DNA of 50,564 nt from an uncultured Oscillospiraceae bacterium (GTDB lineage: Bacteria > Bacillota > Clostridia > Oscillospirales > Acutalibacteraceae): contig CABULH010000024.1 of the NCBI GenBank assembly GCA_902492455.1, positions 1-50,564 on the forward strand, read 5' to 3'. The position numbers were made by a program, and so were the translations under genes. Each line of letters opens with the position of its first letter. Position 1 is the first letter of the stretch. This document shows positions 41,345-48,896 of this stretch, piece by piece. The notes under the pieces are model-generated. The model was not told the DNA's origin, did no database searches, and saw nothing but the letters and a program-made list of their open reading frames with translations.

Positions 41345-41916
41345 GTTCCCACCCCCTGGGTATCCCGGATGAAAGCATACGCGACATTCACAGCCCTCAC
41401 TACCGCTTTGGAGGATATGGTAGCGCCGGTGACAGCCTCCACCGATTGGCTGGGCTCCGCCGCCCGCTCCAGGCCGGTATAGCCATCCAAATAAGCCGGC
41501 GCCGGCAGAGAGCGAAATTGATCGGTAAAGGCAGCTTCCGCCACCCTGGCTCCCAGGTTCTCGGTCTCATGGTTTTCTCCGATGCGGATTCCCAGGAAGC
41601 GGTCCCCTGCGGAGTCCAGCGCCACATGAACCTTCATTTCTCCGCCATACCCCTTGACTGACGCGGTCACCGCATATCCCAGCAGACTCCCGTCGGCGTC
41701 TTTCGCCCGGTAAGCTGCGTTGATTTCTCCATAGGCGCCGATATTCAGCGCTTCATATTGATCCGCATCCAGTAAGCCGCCAAAAGATTCTCTGGCGGTT
41801 TTATTTTTCTGTTTTTCCACCGCGATATCGGTAACCGCTTCCGCGCCGAACAGCAGCCCCACGGATACCACGGCCGCTGCCAGCAAATATAGAATCGGCC
41901 TCAGCAAGGTTTTCAT
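41341..41916 (-). CDS. rnfG: RnfG-type electron-transport complex subunit
   Basis: The 191-residue protein has one N-terminal membrane helix (LRPILYLLAAAVVSVGLLFG) and an extracellular FMN-binding domain. GYGGEMKVHVAL, the HETENLGARV contact and EAVTGATISS (160-169) are present. The Thr of the TGAT motif (about T166) is where FMN is covalently attached in RnfG/NqrC. It overlaps rnfD and the following gene by ATGA, so the operon is tightly coupled. Confidence 0.9.
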   Translation of the reverse strand: MKTLLRPILYLLAAAVVSVGLLFGAEAVTDIAVEKQKNKTARESFGGLLDADQYEALNIGAYGEINAAYRAKDADGSLLGYAVTASVKGYGGEMKVHVALDSAGDRFLGIRIGENHETENLGARVAEAAFTDQFRSLPAPAYLDGYTGLERAAEPSQSVEAVTGATISSKAVVRAVNVAYAFIRDTQGVGT

Positions 41917-42857
41917 GCGGCGTGTCCCTCCTTCTTTTTCAGTCCATATACCACCGGCCGGGTGAGATATTCCAGCAGCGGCGCCGCCAGATTCATCAGT
42001 AACACTGCAAAACAGACTCCCTCCGGATAAGGGCCATACAGCCGCAGCAGCGCAGTAAGCAGTCCCGCTCCCGCCGCATAGAGGATTTCTCCGGCTGTGG
42101 TTGTAGGCTTAGTGGCAAAGTCCGTCACAATGAAAAACGCCCCCATCATCACGCCGCCGGAAAGGACATGAGCCGTCACTGGACCGGTGAACCAGCCTTC
42201 TCCGCCTAACGCCCATACCGTAGCTGCAAAGATACCCAGATAGGTCAAGGGGACCCGAAGGCGGATAACGCCTTTCAGGTAAAGGTAAGCTCCGCCCAGC
42301 AGAATCAGCAGCGCGGAGGTTTCCCCCAGACTGCCGTTTTCCACTCCCAGAAACATAGCGGAAAATTCATTGCGGGATAAGCTTGCCAAAGGGGTGGCTG
42401 TTGTGGTGGCGTCCAGCGCCGCGTAATCCCCCAGAACCTGCGGAAAAACCACCATCAGCAGCGCCCTGCCCGCCATAGCGGGATTCAGCAGATTGTGGCC
42501 GATGCCGCCGAACAGCTGCTTGATCACCACAATGGAGAAAATCCCCGCCACAGCGGCGGCCCACAGCGGCGTTCCCACCGGCAGAGACAGGGCCAGCAGC
42601 GCCCCGGTGACAGCCGCGCTGCCGTCGAAGCCCTTTTCCTTTCGCGCCAGGAGGCTAAGCCATTCCGCCCCACAGCAGCAGCCCACGGTCACCGCCAGCA
42701 GCCATACCGCCCGCCAGCCGAACAGCCAGCAAGCCCAGATAGCCGCCGGAAGAAGCGCCACCAGCACATCCGCCATAATATCCAAAGTTGTACGGCTTCG
42801 CCGGATATGGGGCGCGGAGAGCAGCAGATTTGGTCTTGTCCTGTTTTTGGTACCCAT
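41913..42857 (-). CDS. rnfD: RnfD-type electron-transport complex subunit
   Basis: The 314-residue membrane protein has about nine helices and the flavinylation motif DATTTATPLA for covalent FMN. The helix text (IWACWLFGWRAVWLLAVTVG; NLLNPAMAGRALLMVVF; VTAHVLSGGVMMGAFFIVTD) is typical of RnfD/NqrB. The start is ATG 42857, just after the rnfC stop at 42863; the ORF upstream of it is out-of-family sequence. In the Rnf complex it carries electrons between flavins while moving Na+ or H+. Confidence 0.92.
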   Translation of the reverse strand: MGTKNRTRPNLLLSAPHIRRSRTTLDIMADVLVALLPAAIWACWLFGWRAVWLLAVTVGCCCGAEWLSLLARKEKGFDGSAAVTGALLALSLPVGTPLWAAAVAGIFSIVVIKQLFGGIGHNLLNPAMAGRALLMVVFPQVLGDYAALDATTTATPLASLSRNEFSAMFLGVENGSLGETSALLILLGGAYLYLKGVIRLRVPLTYLGIFAATVWALGGEGWFTGPVTAHVLSGGVMMGAFFIVTDFATKPTTTAGEILYAAGAGLLTALLRLYGPYPEGVCFAVLLMNLAAPLLEYLTRPVVYGLKKKEGHAA

Positions 42858-42862
42858 CTTTA

Positions 42863-44170
42863 TCAGCCTGACCTTTCCGATTGGGATTGAGCAGCCCGCA
42901 TCCGGGCCAGCACGCCGCCGCGCGCCAGAGACACCCGCGTGGCTAAAAACCGTTTGGCGGGACAGATAAAGGAGCAGCAGCCGCAGGCGATGCATTGCTC
43001 CGCGTGATAATCCGCGCACACCGCCATATTGCCGGCAATGGCGGCGGCATCGATAGCAAAGGGCATCAACCGAGCCGGACAAACCCGGGCGCACGCGCCG
43101 CAGCGAATACAGTTCCGTTCGGCCAGCGTGGGCGGCGGCAGCGCCACCAACCCGCCGGTGGTTTTAACAATGGGGATATCCCGATCCGTCACCGCCCGGC
43201 CGGTCATGGGTCCGCCGGCGATCAGTCGGAGCTCCTGTTCCGTATCCAGGCCGCCGCAATAATCCAGCAGCTCGGAAAGCCGGGTGCCGATAGGGACAAT
43301 CAAATTAGCCGGACGTTTCACCCGGCCGGTAACGGTGACAATCCGATGGGTCAGCGGCCTGCCGTCCAGTGCGTCGGCAAAGGCCGCCGCCGTGGCTGCA
43401 TTGGATACCAGCACCCCGCAGTCCGCGGGCAGGCCGCCTGCCGGAACCTCTACCCCCATCACGCTCTGGATCAGCTGGCGTTCCCCGCCCTGGGGATAGC
43501 GGGAGGGCAGTACCTTCACCTGTACGCCGCCGTTTTGAGCCGTCTCCTCCAGCCGTGCCACCGCATCCCTTTTGTTGTCTTCCACACAGATGATGACAGC
43601 CGCGCCGCCTGCTGCTTTGCCCATTGCCTTGGCTCCCGCAACTACCCGCTCCGGCCAATGAAGCATCAGTGCATGGTCGCAGGTAAGATAGGGCTCGCAT
43701 TCGCAGCCATTGATCAGTACCGTTGTCAGAGGCTTATCCCAGGCATACTTCCGATAGGTGGGAAAACCGGCTCCGCCCAAGCCCACCAATCCCGCCTCCT
43801 GCATCAGGCGGATCAATTCCTCCCGCCCCTCCCCTTTCTTCAGGCCGGGAGCGGTTGTTCCGGCAAAATCATTTTCCACCACCACGCAGAGGCTCTCCCC
43901 TTCCAGCGTGGGGCGGGATTCCACCGCCGTCACGGTACCGGACACGCCGCAGTGAACCGGCACCCCGTCTTTCAGCGGACGGCCCACCAGCTCTCCCGCC
44001 TTGATCTTCTGTCCTGGCTCCACCAGGGGAACACCGGCTTCCCCGATCCCCTGTTTTAAGGGGATCACCAGTATCTGGGGCTGAAAGACCTCCGGCGGCA
44101 CGCCCGCCGTCAGCCGTTTATTTTCCGCCTCCGGCGGAAACAAAATACCCCGGTCAAAGGGATGCTTCAT
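42863..44170 (-). CDS. rnfC: RnfC-type electron-transport complex subunit
   Basis: The 435-residue cytoplasmic subunit has the N-terminal barrel-sandwich segment (IPLKQGIGEAGVPLVEPGQK), the NADH/FMN-binding GLVGLGGAGFPTYRKY, and two ferredoxin-like clusters (CIRCGACARVCPA and CIACGCCSFICPA). In the Rnf complex it passes electrons between ferredoxin and NAD. ATG 44170 follows GAGGAG by about 12 nt. It is first in the minus-strand operon rnfC-rnfD-rnfG-fusion gene. No rnfB is seen. Confidence 0.93.
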   Translation of the reverse strand: MKHPFDRGILFPPEAENKRLTAGVPPEVFQPQILVIPLKQGIGEAGVPLVEPGQKIKAGELVGRPLKDGVPVHCGVSGTVTAVESRPTLEGESLCVVVENDFAGTTAPGLKKGEGREELIRLMQEAGLVGLGGAGFPTYRKYAWDKPLTTVLINGCECEPYLTCDHALMLHWPERVVAGAKAMGKAAGGAAVIICVEDNKRDAVARLEETAQNGGVQVKVLPSRYPQGGERQLIQSVMGVEVPAGGLPADCGVLVSNAATAAAFADALDGRPLTHRIVTVTGRVKRPANLIVPIGTRLSELLDYCGGLDTEQELRLIAGGPMTGRAVTDRDIPIVKTTGGLVALPPPTLAERNCIRCGACARVCPARLMPFAIDAAAIAGNMAVCADYHAEQCIACGCCSFICPAKRFLATRVSLARGGVLARMRAAQSQSERSG

Positions 44171-44323
44171 ATCCCTGTATTCACTCCTCGCCTGATTGTC
44201 TTAAAGCTATTTTGCACCAAAATCAGGAAAAGTATGCTTACAGCGTGATTTTTGTGGAATTACCGCATACACTATAGAGTGGAAAACTGCCGTTTTCAGC
44301 GGCCGAAAGGAAGGAATGAGGGT

Positions 44324-44764
44324 ATGACGTTTCAGGCCGGGGACGGCGCGCGGCGGGTACTCCGCCTTTGGATCGCCCTGGCCGGCGTGCTGGCATCGGG
44401 GTTTACCGGACTGCTGGCCGGTCTGCTCACCCCATGGCTGCTGTTGCTGACAGCCGTCGCCGATATTCTCACCGTTTTTCTGTTTCTGTGGTATCCTCAG
44501 CGTTATGCCAACAGCCTGCGGGGCGGCTTTGACGGTGAAGCGGTGCGGGCACAGATGGGGGTTTTGTGGCGGCGGCAGATCTTTATTCCCATGCAGGCTC
44601 TGCGGACCTTTGAAACCTGGCAGACTCCAGGACAGCGCCTGTTCCGCTGCCGCACCCTAATTCTGCGATTTGCCGGCGGGGCAGCGATTCTTCCCCTGCT
44701 GTCCGACCCAGACGCCCAGATGCTCACCCGAATGCTGGAAGAATGCGAGGAGGCGGAAACATGA
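44324..44764 (+). CDS. PH-domain membrane protein, YdbS-like
   Basis: The 146-residue protein has two N-terminal membrane helices (LWIALAGVLASGFTGLLAGL, LLLTAVADILTVFLFLWYPQ) and a bacterial PH (DUF304) domain after about residue 55 (ALRTFETWQTPGQRLFRCRT). It resembles YdbS, which pairs with a longer YdbT; the longer gene follows at 44826. The pair is common in Bacillota with no settled function. The ATG at 44324 is set by upstream AAAGGAAGGAATGAGG. Confidence 0.8.
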   Translation: MTFQAGDGARRVLRLWIALAGVLASGFTGLLAGLLTPWLLLLTAVADILTVFLFLWYPQRYANSLRGGFDGEAVRAQMGVLWRRQIFIPMQALRTFETWQTPGQRLFRCRTLILRFAGGAAILPLLSDPDAQMLTRMLEECEEAET

Positions 44765-44825
44765 CCCACTATTCTGCTCGCTGTTCCGGCGGACAATGTC
44801 ACCCTATGCTTAAAGGACGAGCGCC

Positions 44826-46205
44826 ATGAACCGGCTGCATCCCATCTATATATTCTATGATGCAAAAAAATGGATTCCCTTTCTATTGATTCCCGTGCTG
44901 CGGGCGCTGTTCGCCCCCCGGGACGCGGTTTATATTCTGCTGGCCTCTCTGCGGGATGTGGGGCTGGCCGTCTTGCTGCTGATCTACTCCATCCTGAAAT
45001 GGCGGCAGGCACGGTATAGCCTGCATAATGGGCTGACGCTAGAACAGGGCCTGATTAATCGCCGCCGGCTTCGGCTGATGGCCGACGACGCCGCATCGGT
45101 AGAGGTGGAACGAACCCCCTTGATGTGGATCTGCGGCGCACGGCGGGTGCGGATCAACACTGCCGGCCTGCGGCATCGGTCGGATGCCACCATCTATATG
45201 TCCGTCACCAATGCCGGCAGGCTGCTGCGGGCGGGAGCGCGGCGCTGGACCGGCGTTTATGCCGCCCGGTTGTGGCCGGTAACCGTCATGGCTGCTTCCA
45301 GTTCCAACGCCGCGCTGGGCTTTCTGACCCTGGCTCCCATCGTGCGGCAGCTGGGCCGGCTGGTGGGAGAACAGCTGTCCGACCAAGTGTACAATGTGGT
45401 GGGACGGGTGCTGTATCTCGGCCTGCCGCCGTTGCTGGAATCCGTGGCGAACCTTTTTGTGCTGGGCTGGGCCTTTTCTTTTGTGCGTACCCTGCTGCGG
45501 TACGCCGGTTTTTATGCTCGCCAGGAGGGAGATCAGCTTCATCTGGTCTCCGGGCTGGTCACCCGGCGGGATGTGCTCATCGATGCCGGAAAAATCACCA
45601 CCCTTGAACTGCGGCAGACCTTGTTTATGAAGCTCTTTCGGCTGCGTACCGCCACCATCACCGCCGCGGGCTATGGCCGGGAAAAAGGAGCACGGCCGGT
45701 GATCGTGCCGGGTGCCCGTGTGAAGGAGCTCTGTGCCGCCCTGGATACCCTGCTGCCTGATTACCCCATCTGCAGCAGCTGCCTGCGTCCCACCCGGCGC
45801 TCCCTTCCCGTGTATATTCTGCCCCCCTTTCTCACCATCGCCGCCGCTGCCCTTCCGTTGGCGCTGGGCGGTTTGTGGAATATGGCGGCGCTGCTGTGGG
45901 GGCTGTTCGGGCTTTGGTGGTTCGCCGTCCGGCTGATTGGCTATCTCCGTGCCGGCTTCGGCGTCAGCCGGGATGCCGTCACCATCCGCTATTCCCGCGG
46001 GCTGGCCTTTTATGAAGTTCACGTCCCCCTGGAAGTGGCGGACTGCGCCATTCTGACCCGCAGCCCCTGGCAGATCCGTTCCGGCACCTGTACGGTAGAA
46101 CTGCGCTGCTTCGGAGAAAAGAGGCGGCGGCATCGTGTCCGGGCCCTGCCCTATGATCAGGCGCTGGCCCTGGTGGGACGACTTGCCAACCGACCGGCTT
46201 TTTGA
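44826..46205 (+). CDS. PH-domain membrane protein, YdbT-like
   Basis: The 459-residue protein has repeated helix pairs and PH-like (DUF304) domains. Residues 1-60 hold two helices (PVLRALFAPRDAVYILLASL). Domains follow near 70-140 (RYSLHNGLTLEQGLINRRRL), 240-310 (EGDQLHLVSGLVTRRDVLI) and 395-450 (RDAVTIRYSRGLAFYEVHVP), with helices at about 190-225 and 340-380. The domain order fits YdbT. AAGGA lies 7-8 nt before ATG 44826. It probably forms a membrane complex with the YdbS-like protein. The role is unknown. Confidence 0.8.
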   Translation: MNRLHPIYIFYDAKKWIPFLLIPVLRALFAPRDAVYILLASLRDVGLAVLLLIYSILKWRQARYSLHNGLTLEQGLINRRRLRLMADDAASVEVERTPLMWICGARRVRINTAGLRHRSDATIYMSVTNAGRLLRAGARRWTGVYAARLWPVTVMAASSSNAALGFLTLAPIVRQLGRLVGEQLSDQVYNVVGRVLYLGLPPLLESVANLFVLGWAFSFVRTLLRYAGFYARQEGDQLHLVSGLVTRRDVLIDAGKITTLELRQTLFMKLFRLRTATITAAGYGREKGARPVIVPGARVKELCAALDTLLPDYPICSSCLRPTRRSLPVYILPPFLTIAAAALPLALGGLWNMAALLWGLFGLWWFAVRLIGYLRAGFGVSRDAVTIRYSRGLAFYEVHVPLEVADCAILTRSPWQIRSGTCTVELRCFGEKRRRHRVRALPYDQALALVGRLANRPAF

Positions 46206-46268
46206 TATTTCTACCGATTAAAGTCCGGATTTTCCGAAGATTTCCATGGAAATTCTTTTTGCGCCTGC

Positions 46269-46298
46269 TGTATAAATTTTGCCATGATGCAGACACTA
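46269..46298 (+). promoter_or_regulatory. Possible sigma-G promoter of spoVT
   Basis: TGTATA (46269-46274), 17-nt spacer, GACACTA (46292-46298) lies 74 nt before the start codon. It resembles the TGAATA...CATACTA sigma-G pattern at 5 of 7 positions in the -10. No sigma-A promoter is clearer. Confidence 0.35.
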
Positions 46299-46372
46299 GC
46301 TTTGCAAATGCAAAAGCCGCCGGACCGACAGCGAATCGGCCGCGGATGAATATAGCAGACGGAGGAGAAAGC

Positions 46373-46915
46373 ATGAAAGCAACAGGCATAGTCAGAAGAA
46401 TCGACGACCTCGGTCGCGTGGTCATACCCAAAGAAATCCGGCGGACAATGCGGATTCGAGAGGGCGACCCGCTGGAGATCTTTACCGATACAGACGGAGA
46501 AGTGGTGTTCAAAAAATATTCCCCGGTGGGAGAAATGTCTCCCTTTGCCACCCAGTACGCGGACGTGATGTCCCGCGCCTGCAATCTCCCGGTACTGATT
46601 TGTGATCGCGATCATGTGGTGGCGGCTGCGGGCGTATCAAAAAAAGAGTTCACCGAGCGGCGGATCTCAGCACAGCTGGAAGAAGCCATGGAACAGCGCC
46701 AAACCCATATTGCCAAAGCAGGCGATCAAAAGCGCCTGCAGCCGGTGGAAAGCATCGACCGTTACGCCGGTGTGATGTGCCCCATTGTAGCGGCCGGAGA
46801 CGTCACTGGCGCGGTGTGTATGCTGTTGCCGGAAAGCGGCGCAGTACCCACGGAGGGTGATATCAAGCTGGCGCAGGTTGCCGCCGCCTTTCTGGGAAAA
46901 CAAATGGAAGAATAA
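46373..46915 (+). CDS. spoVT: Stage V sporulation protein T (AbrB-type regulator)
   Basis: The 180-residue protein has an N-terminal AbrB DNA-binding domain (about 1-52: MKATGIVRRIDDLGRVVIPK, EIRRTMRIREGDPLEIFTD) and a C-terminal GAF-like domain (about 60-180) typical of SpoVT. SpoVT regulates forespore genes late in sporulation, so the host is likely spore-forming. GGAGGAG lies 5 nt before ATG 46373. It stands alone between PH-domain genes and tRNA-Tyr. Confidence 0.95.
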   Translation: MKATGIVRRIDDLGRVVIPKEIRRTMRIREGDPLEIFTDTDGEVVFKKYSPVGEMSPFATQYADVMSRACNLPVLICDRDHVVAAAGVSKKEFTERRISAQLEEAMEQRQTHIAKAGDQKRLQPVESIDRYAGVMCPIVAAGDVTGAVCMLLPESGAVPTEGDIKLAQVAAAFLGKQMEE

Positions 46916-46919
46916 CAGC

Positions 46920-46955
46920 GGCCCCGTCTCAGCGCTTATATGCGGAGGCGGGGCC
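46920..46955 (+). terminator. GC-rich hairpin after spoVT
   Basis: GGCCCCG and CGGGGCC pair with additional GTCTC/GAG bases, loop about 14 nt. No T-run follows (ATTGCT), so it is a weak or factor-assisted terminator. Confidence 0.55.
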
Positions 46956-47017
46956 ATTGCTCTGCCATTACAGAGAGGGAAAACGGAGATTTTCTTGAGA
47001 TTTCTCGCAAGAAAGGG

Positions 47018-47046
47018 TTGACTTTTTTCGCCGGTCGTGCTATAGT
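47018..47046 (+). promoter_or_regulatory. Promoter of tRNA-Tyr
   Basis: TTGACT (47018-47023), 17-nt spacer, TATAGT (47041-47046), about 30 nt before the mature tRNA. Confidence 0.8.
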
Positions 47047-47075
47047 ATGCCTTGCCCGTTCGGGGCGTCATATGT

Positions 47076-47160
47076 GGGGGAATTCCCGAGTGGCCAAAGG
47101 GGGCAGACTGTAAATCTGTTGTCACCGACTTCGATGGTTCGAATCCATCTTCCCCCACCA
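47076..47160 (+). tRNA. tRNA-Tyr (GTA)
   Basis: The 85-nt class II tRNA has acceptor arms GGGGGAA and TTCCCCC, a GTA anticodon at 47110-47112, a long variable arm, GGTTCGAATCC in the T arm, and an encoded CCA (47158-47160). Confidence 0.97.
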
Positions 47161-47167
47161 AGAAAAA

Positions 47168-47191
47168 GAGCACCGCCATTAGGCGGTGCTC
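47168..47191. repeat. Left copy of the 24-bp palindrome flanking the insertion
   Basis: GAGCACCGCC, ATTA, GGCGGTGCTC form a perfect palindrome that also serves as the tRNA-Tyr terminator stem. An identical copy lies at 48713-48736 on the other side of the IS. One more base on each side also matches (26 bp in all), so the duplication edge is uncertain by one base. Confidence 0.93.
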
Positions 47192-47205
47192 TCAGCCTGT
47201 CAAAG

Positions 47206-47229
47206 AAGTCGCCGTATGGCGACTTTTTT
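47206..47229 (+). terminator. Hairpin with T-run inside the left IS end
   Basis: AAGTCGCC and GGCGACTT pair around GTAT and are followed by TTTT. It lies before the transposase start and probably limits read-through from tRNA-Tyr. Confidence 0.75.
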
Positions 47230-47256
47230 GGTATAATGGATAGGGGGCGAGAAGGA

Positions 47257-48678
47257 ATGTACGAAAGAGAAACCGACGGACGTCGGGAAGTAGCCATAAC
47301 GGATATAGAGGCATTAGTGCCGGAGAATCATCTGGTGAGAAAAATCGAAAAGGTGATGGACTACGAGTGGATCTATGAGAGAGTAGCGCCGTACTACAGC
47401 ACAGCAAAGAATGTGAGGCCAGGAACAGATCCGGTGGTGCTGATCAAAATGGTACTACTCCAGCACCTGTTCGGGATCTCGTCGCTGCGGCAGACATATC
47501 AGCGGGCATGCGATACGATATCATACCGTTGGTTTCTGGGATACGGGCTGCTGGACAAGCTGCCGCATTTCGCGACGGTAAGCTACGCGTTCTGCCGACG
47601 GTTTCCGGAAGAACTGGCGGCGGAAATCTTCGAGCATATTCTGAACAAGGCGCTGAACAACCGAATGGTGGACAGCCGCATGGTATTCATAGACGGAACC
47701 CACATCAAAGCAAGTGCAAACAAGAAAAAGCACCAGAAAGAACAGGTGGCCAAGGCCGCACGAATATATGCGAAGCGTCTGCGGGAAGAGGTGAACGAGG
47801 AGAGGGCGAAGCTGGGGAAACCGCCTGTGGAGGAAGAAGATGAGGATGACAACGACCATCCGGACGGCGGGACAACCGAGCAAACGGTATCGACCACCGA
47901 CCCGGAATGCGGGATGTATCACAAGGGAGAGCATGAAAAGCAGTTTGCGTATGAAGCGCACACGGTATGCGACCGTCACGGGCTCATATTGGGTGTAGAG
48001 GTAACGGCGGGAAATGTTCATGACAGCGTGGCGTGGGACAGTGTATATGAGCAGGTAACCAGTCGATTTCCGGAAATCCAGTATGTGACAATGGATGCAG
48101 GCTACAAGCAGCCATGGATTGCCCAACGCATTTTAGAAGACGGCCGGATTCCCATTCTTCCGTACACCCGCCCCCACGGCACACGCCGGGAAGGCTTTAT
48201 GCCATGGGACTTTTCCTATGATGAAGAAAACGACCGGCTGCTCTGCCCGCAAGGACAAGTTCTCCGGCATACCACAACCAACAAAGACGGCAAACGGATA
48301 TACCGCAGTACCCCGAAAGTCTGCCGAAGCTGTCCCTGCCGGGAGCAGTGCGGAGCGAACGCCAAGGGGCAGAAGGCCGTGCAGCGGCACATCTGGCAAG
48401 ACGCCATGGATTTGGCGGAGCAGATACGCAAAACCGATGTGGCGAAAGACATATATGCCATGCGCAAACAGACCATTGAGCGTGTCTTTGCCGATGCGAA
48501 AGAAAAACACGCCATGCGTTATACACACCATCGAGGCTTGGCTCGCGTCACGCAATGGGTCACGCTTAAGTTTGCTACCATGAATCTCAAAAAGCTGGCT
48601 TCTCACCTCTGGAGAATGCCTGCTTTTTCTCACTTTACACCCACTTCCCCCTTTTTTATCCCAGTAGGTGGGCTCTAG
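47257..48678 (+). CDS. Transposase, IS1182 family
   Basis: The 473-residue protein has the IS1182-type N-terminal block (NHLVRKIEKVMDYEWIYERV, HLFGISSLRQTYQRACDTIS). The first catalytic Asp is in VFIDGTHIKAS, a Cys/His-containing insert (TTDPECGMYHKGEHEKQF) follows, the second Asp is in VTMDAGYKQPW, and the Glu lies in IERVFADAKEKHAMRYTHHR. It seems full length and undisrupted. ATG 47257 follows GAAGGA directly, so initiation may be weak. A TATAAT at 47232-47237 is the probable -10 element. Confidence 0.92.
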   Translation: MYERETDGRREVAITDIEALVPENHLVRKIEKVMDYEWIYERVAPYYSTAKNVRPGTDPVVLIKMVLLQHLFGISSLRQTYQRACDTISYRWFLGYGLLDKLPHFATVSYAFCRRFPEELAAEIFEHILNKALNNRMVDSRMVFIDGTHIKASANKKKHQKEQVAKAARIYAKRLREEVNEERAKLGKPPVEEEDEDDNDHPDGGTTEQTVSTTDPECGMYHKGEHEKQFAYEAHTVCDRHGLILGVEVTAGNVHDSVAWDSVYEQVTSRFPEIQYVTMDAGYKQPWIAQRILEDGRIPILPYTRPHGTRREGFMPWDFSYDEENDRLLCPQGQVLRHTTTNKDGKRIYRSTPKVCRSCPCREQCGANAKGQKAVQRHIWQDAMDLAEQIRKTDVAKDIYAMRKQTIERVFADAKEKHAMRYTHHRGLARVTQWVTLKFATMNLKKLASHLWRMPAFSHFTPTSPFFIPVGGL

Positions 48679-48712
48679 CTGCTGCTTGAACCCTCCTTCT
48701 TTGACAGACTGA

Positions 48713-48736
48713 GAGCACCGCCATTAGGCGGTGCTC
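48713..48736. repeat. Right copy of the 24-bp palindrome
   Basis: Identical to 47168-47191. With the following TTTTTCTTGG it restores the right half of the original tRNA-Tyr terminator, which mirrors CCAAGAAAAAG on the tRNA side. It is still a functional terminator by sequence. Confidence 0.93.
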
Positions 48737-48831
48737 TTTTTCTTGGTGCAGAAACAGCTTTAATTCTCTGTTTTCGCAAAAGCTATTCTCCGTGTGTTAG
48801 AATTCCTTTATAAAAAGCCGTGTAATGATAC

Positions 48832-48860
48832 TTGAATTGAATATTAATACTTGATATACT
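48832..48860 (+). promoter_or_regulatory. Promoter of the membrane-protein gene
   Basis: TTGAAT (48832-48837), 17-nt spacer, TATACT (48855-48860), about 36 nt before the start codon. Confidence 0.75.
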
Positions 48861-48896
48861 CTTGTTATCCATTGTAAACATTGGAGGGATGTTTGT

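Larger units (their letters stand above)
47192..48712 (+). mobile_element. IS1182-like insertion sequence
   Basis: Terminal inverted repeats TCAGCCTGTCAAAGAAG (47192-47208) and the complement of TCAGTCTGTCAAAGAAG (48696-48712) differ at one base. They bound about 1.5 kb with one transposase gene. A hairpin followed by T-run (47206-47229, AAGTCGCC/GGCGACTT) at the left end would stop incoming transcription. The host palindrome is duplicated at both edges. Confidence 0.9.

Noticed and set aside
42858..43094. An N-terminal extension of rnfD upstream of ATG 42857
   Set aside because: That stretch overlaps the rnfC coding frame, is basic and Cys-rich, and is unlike RnfD. The start at 42857 fits the family.
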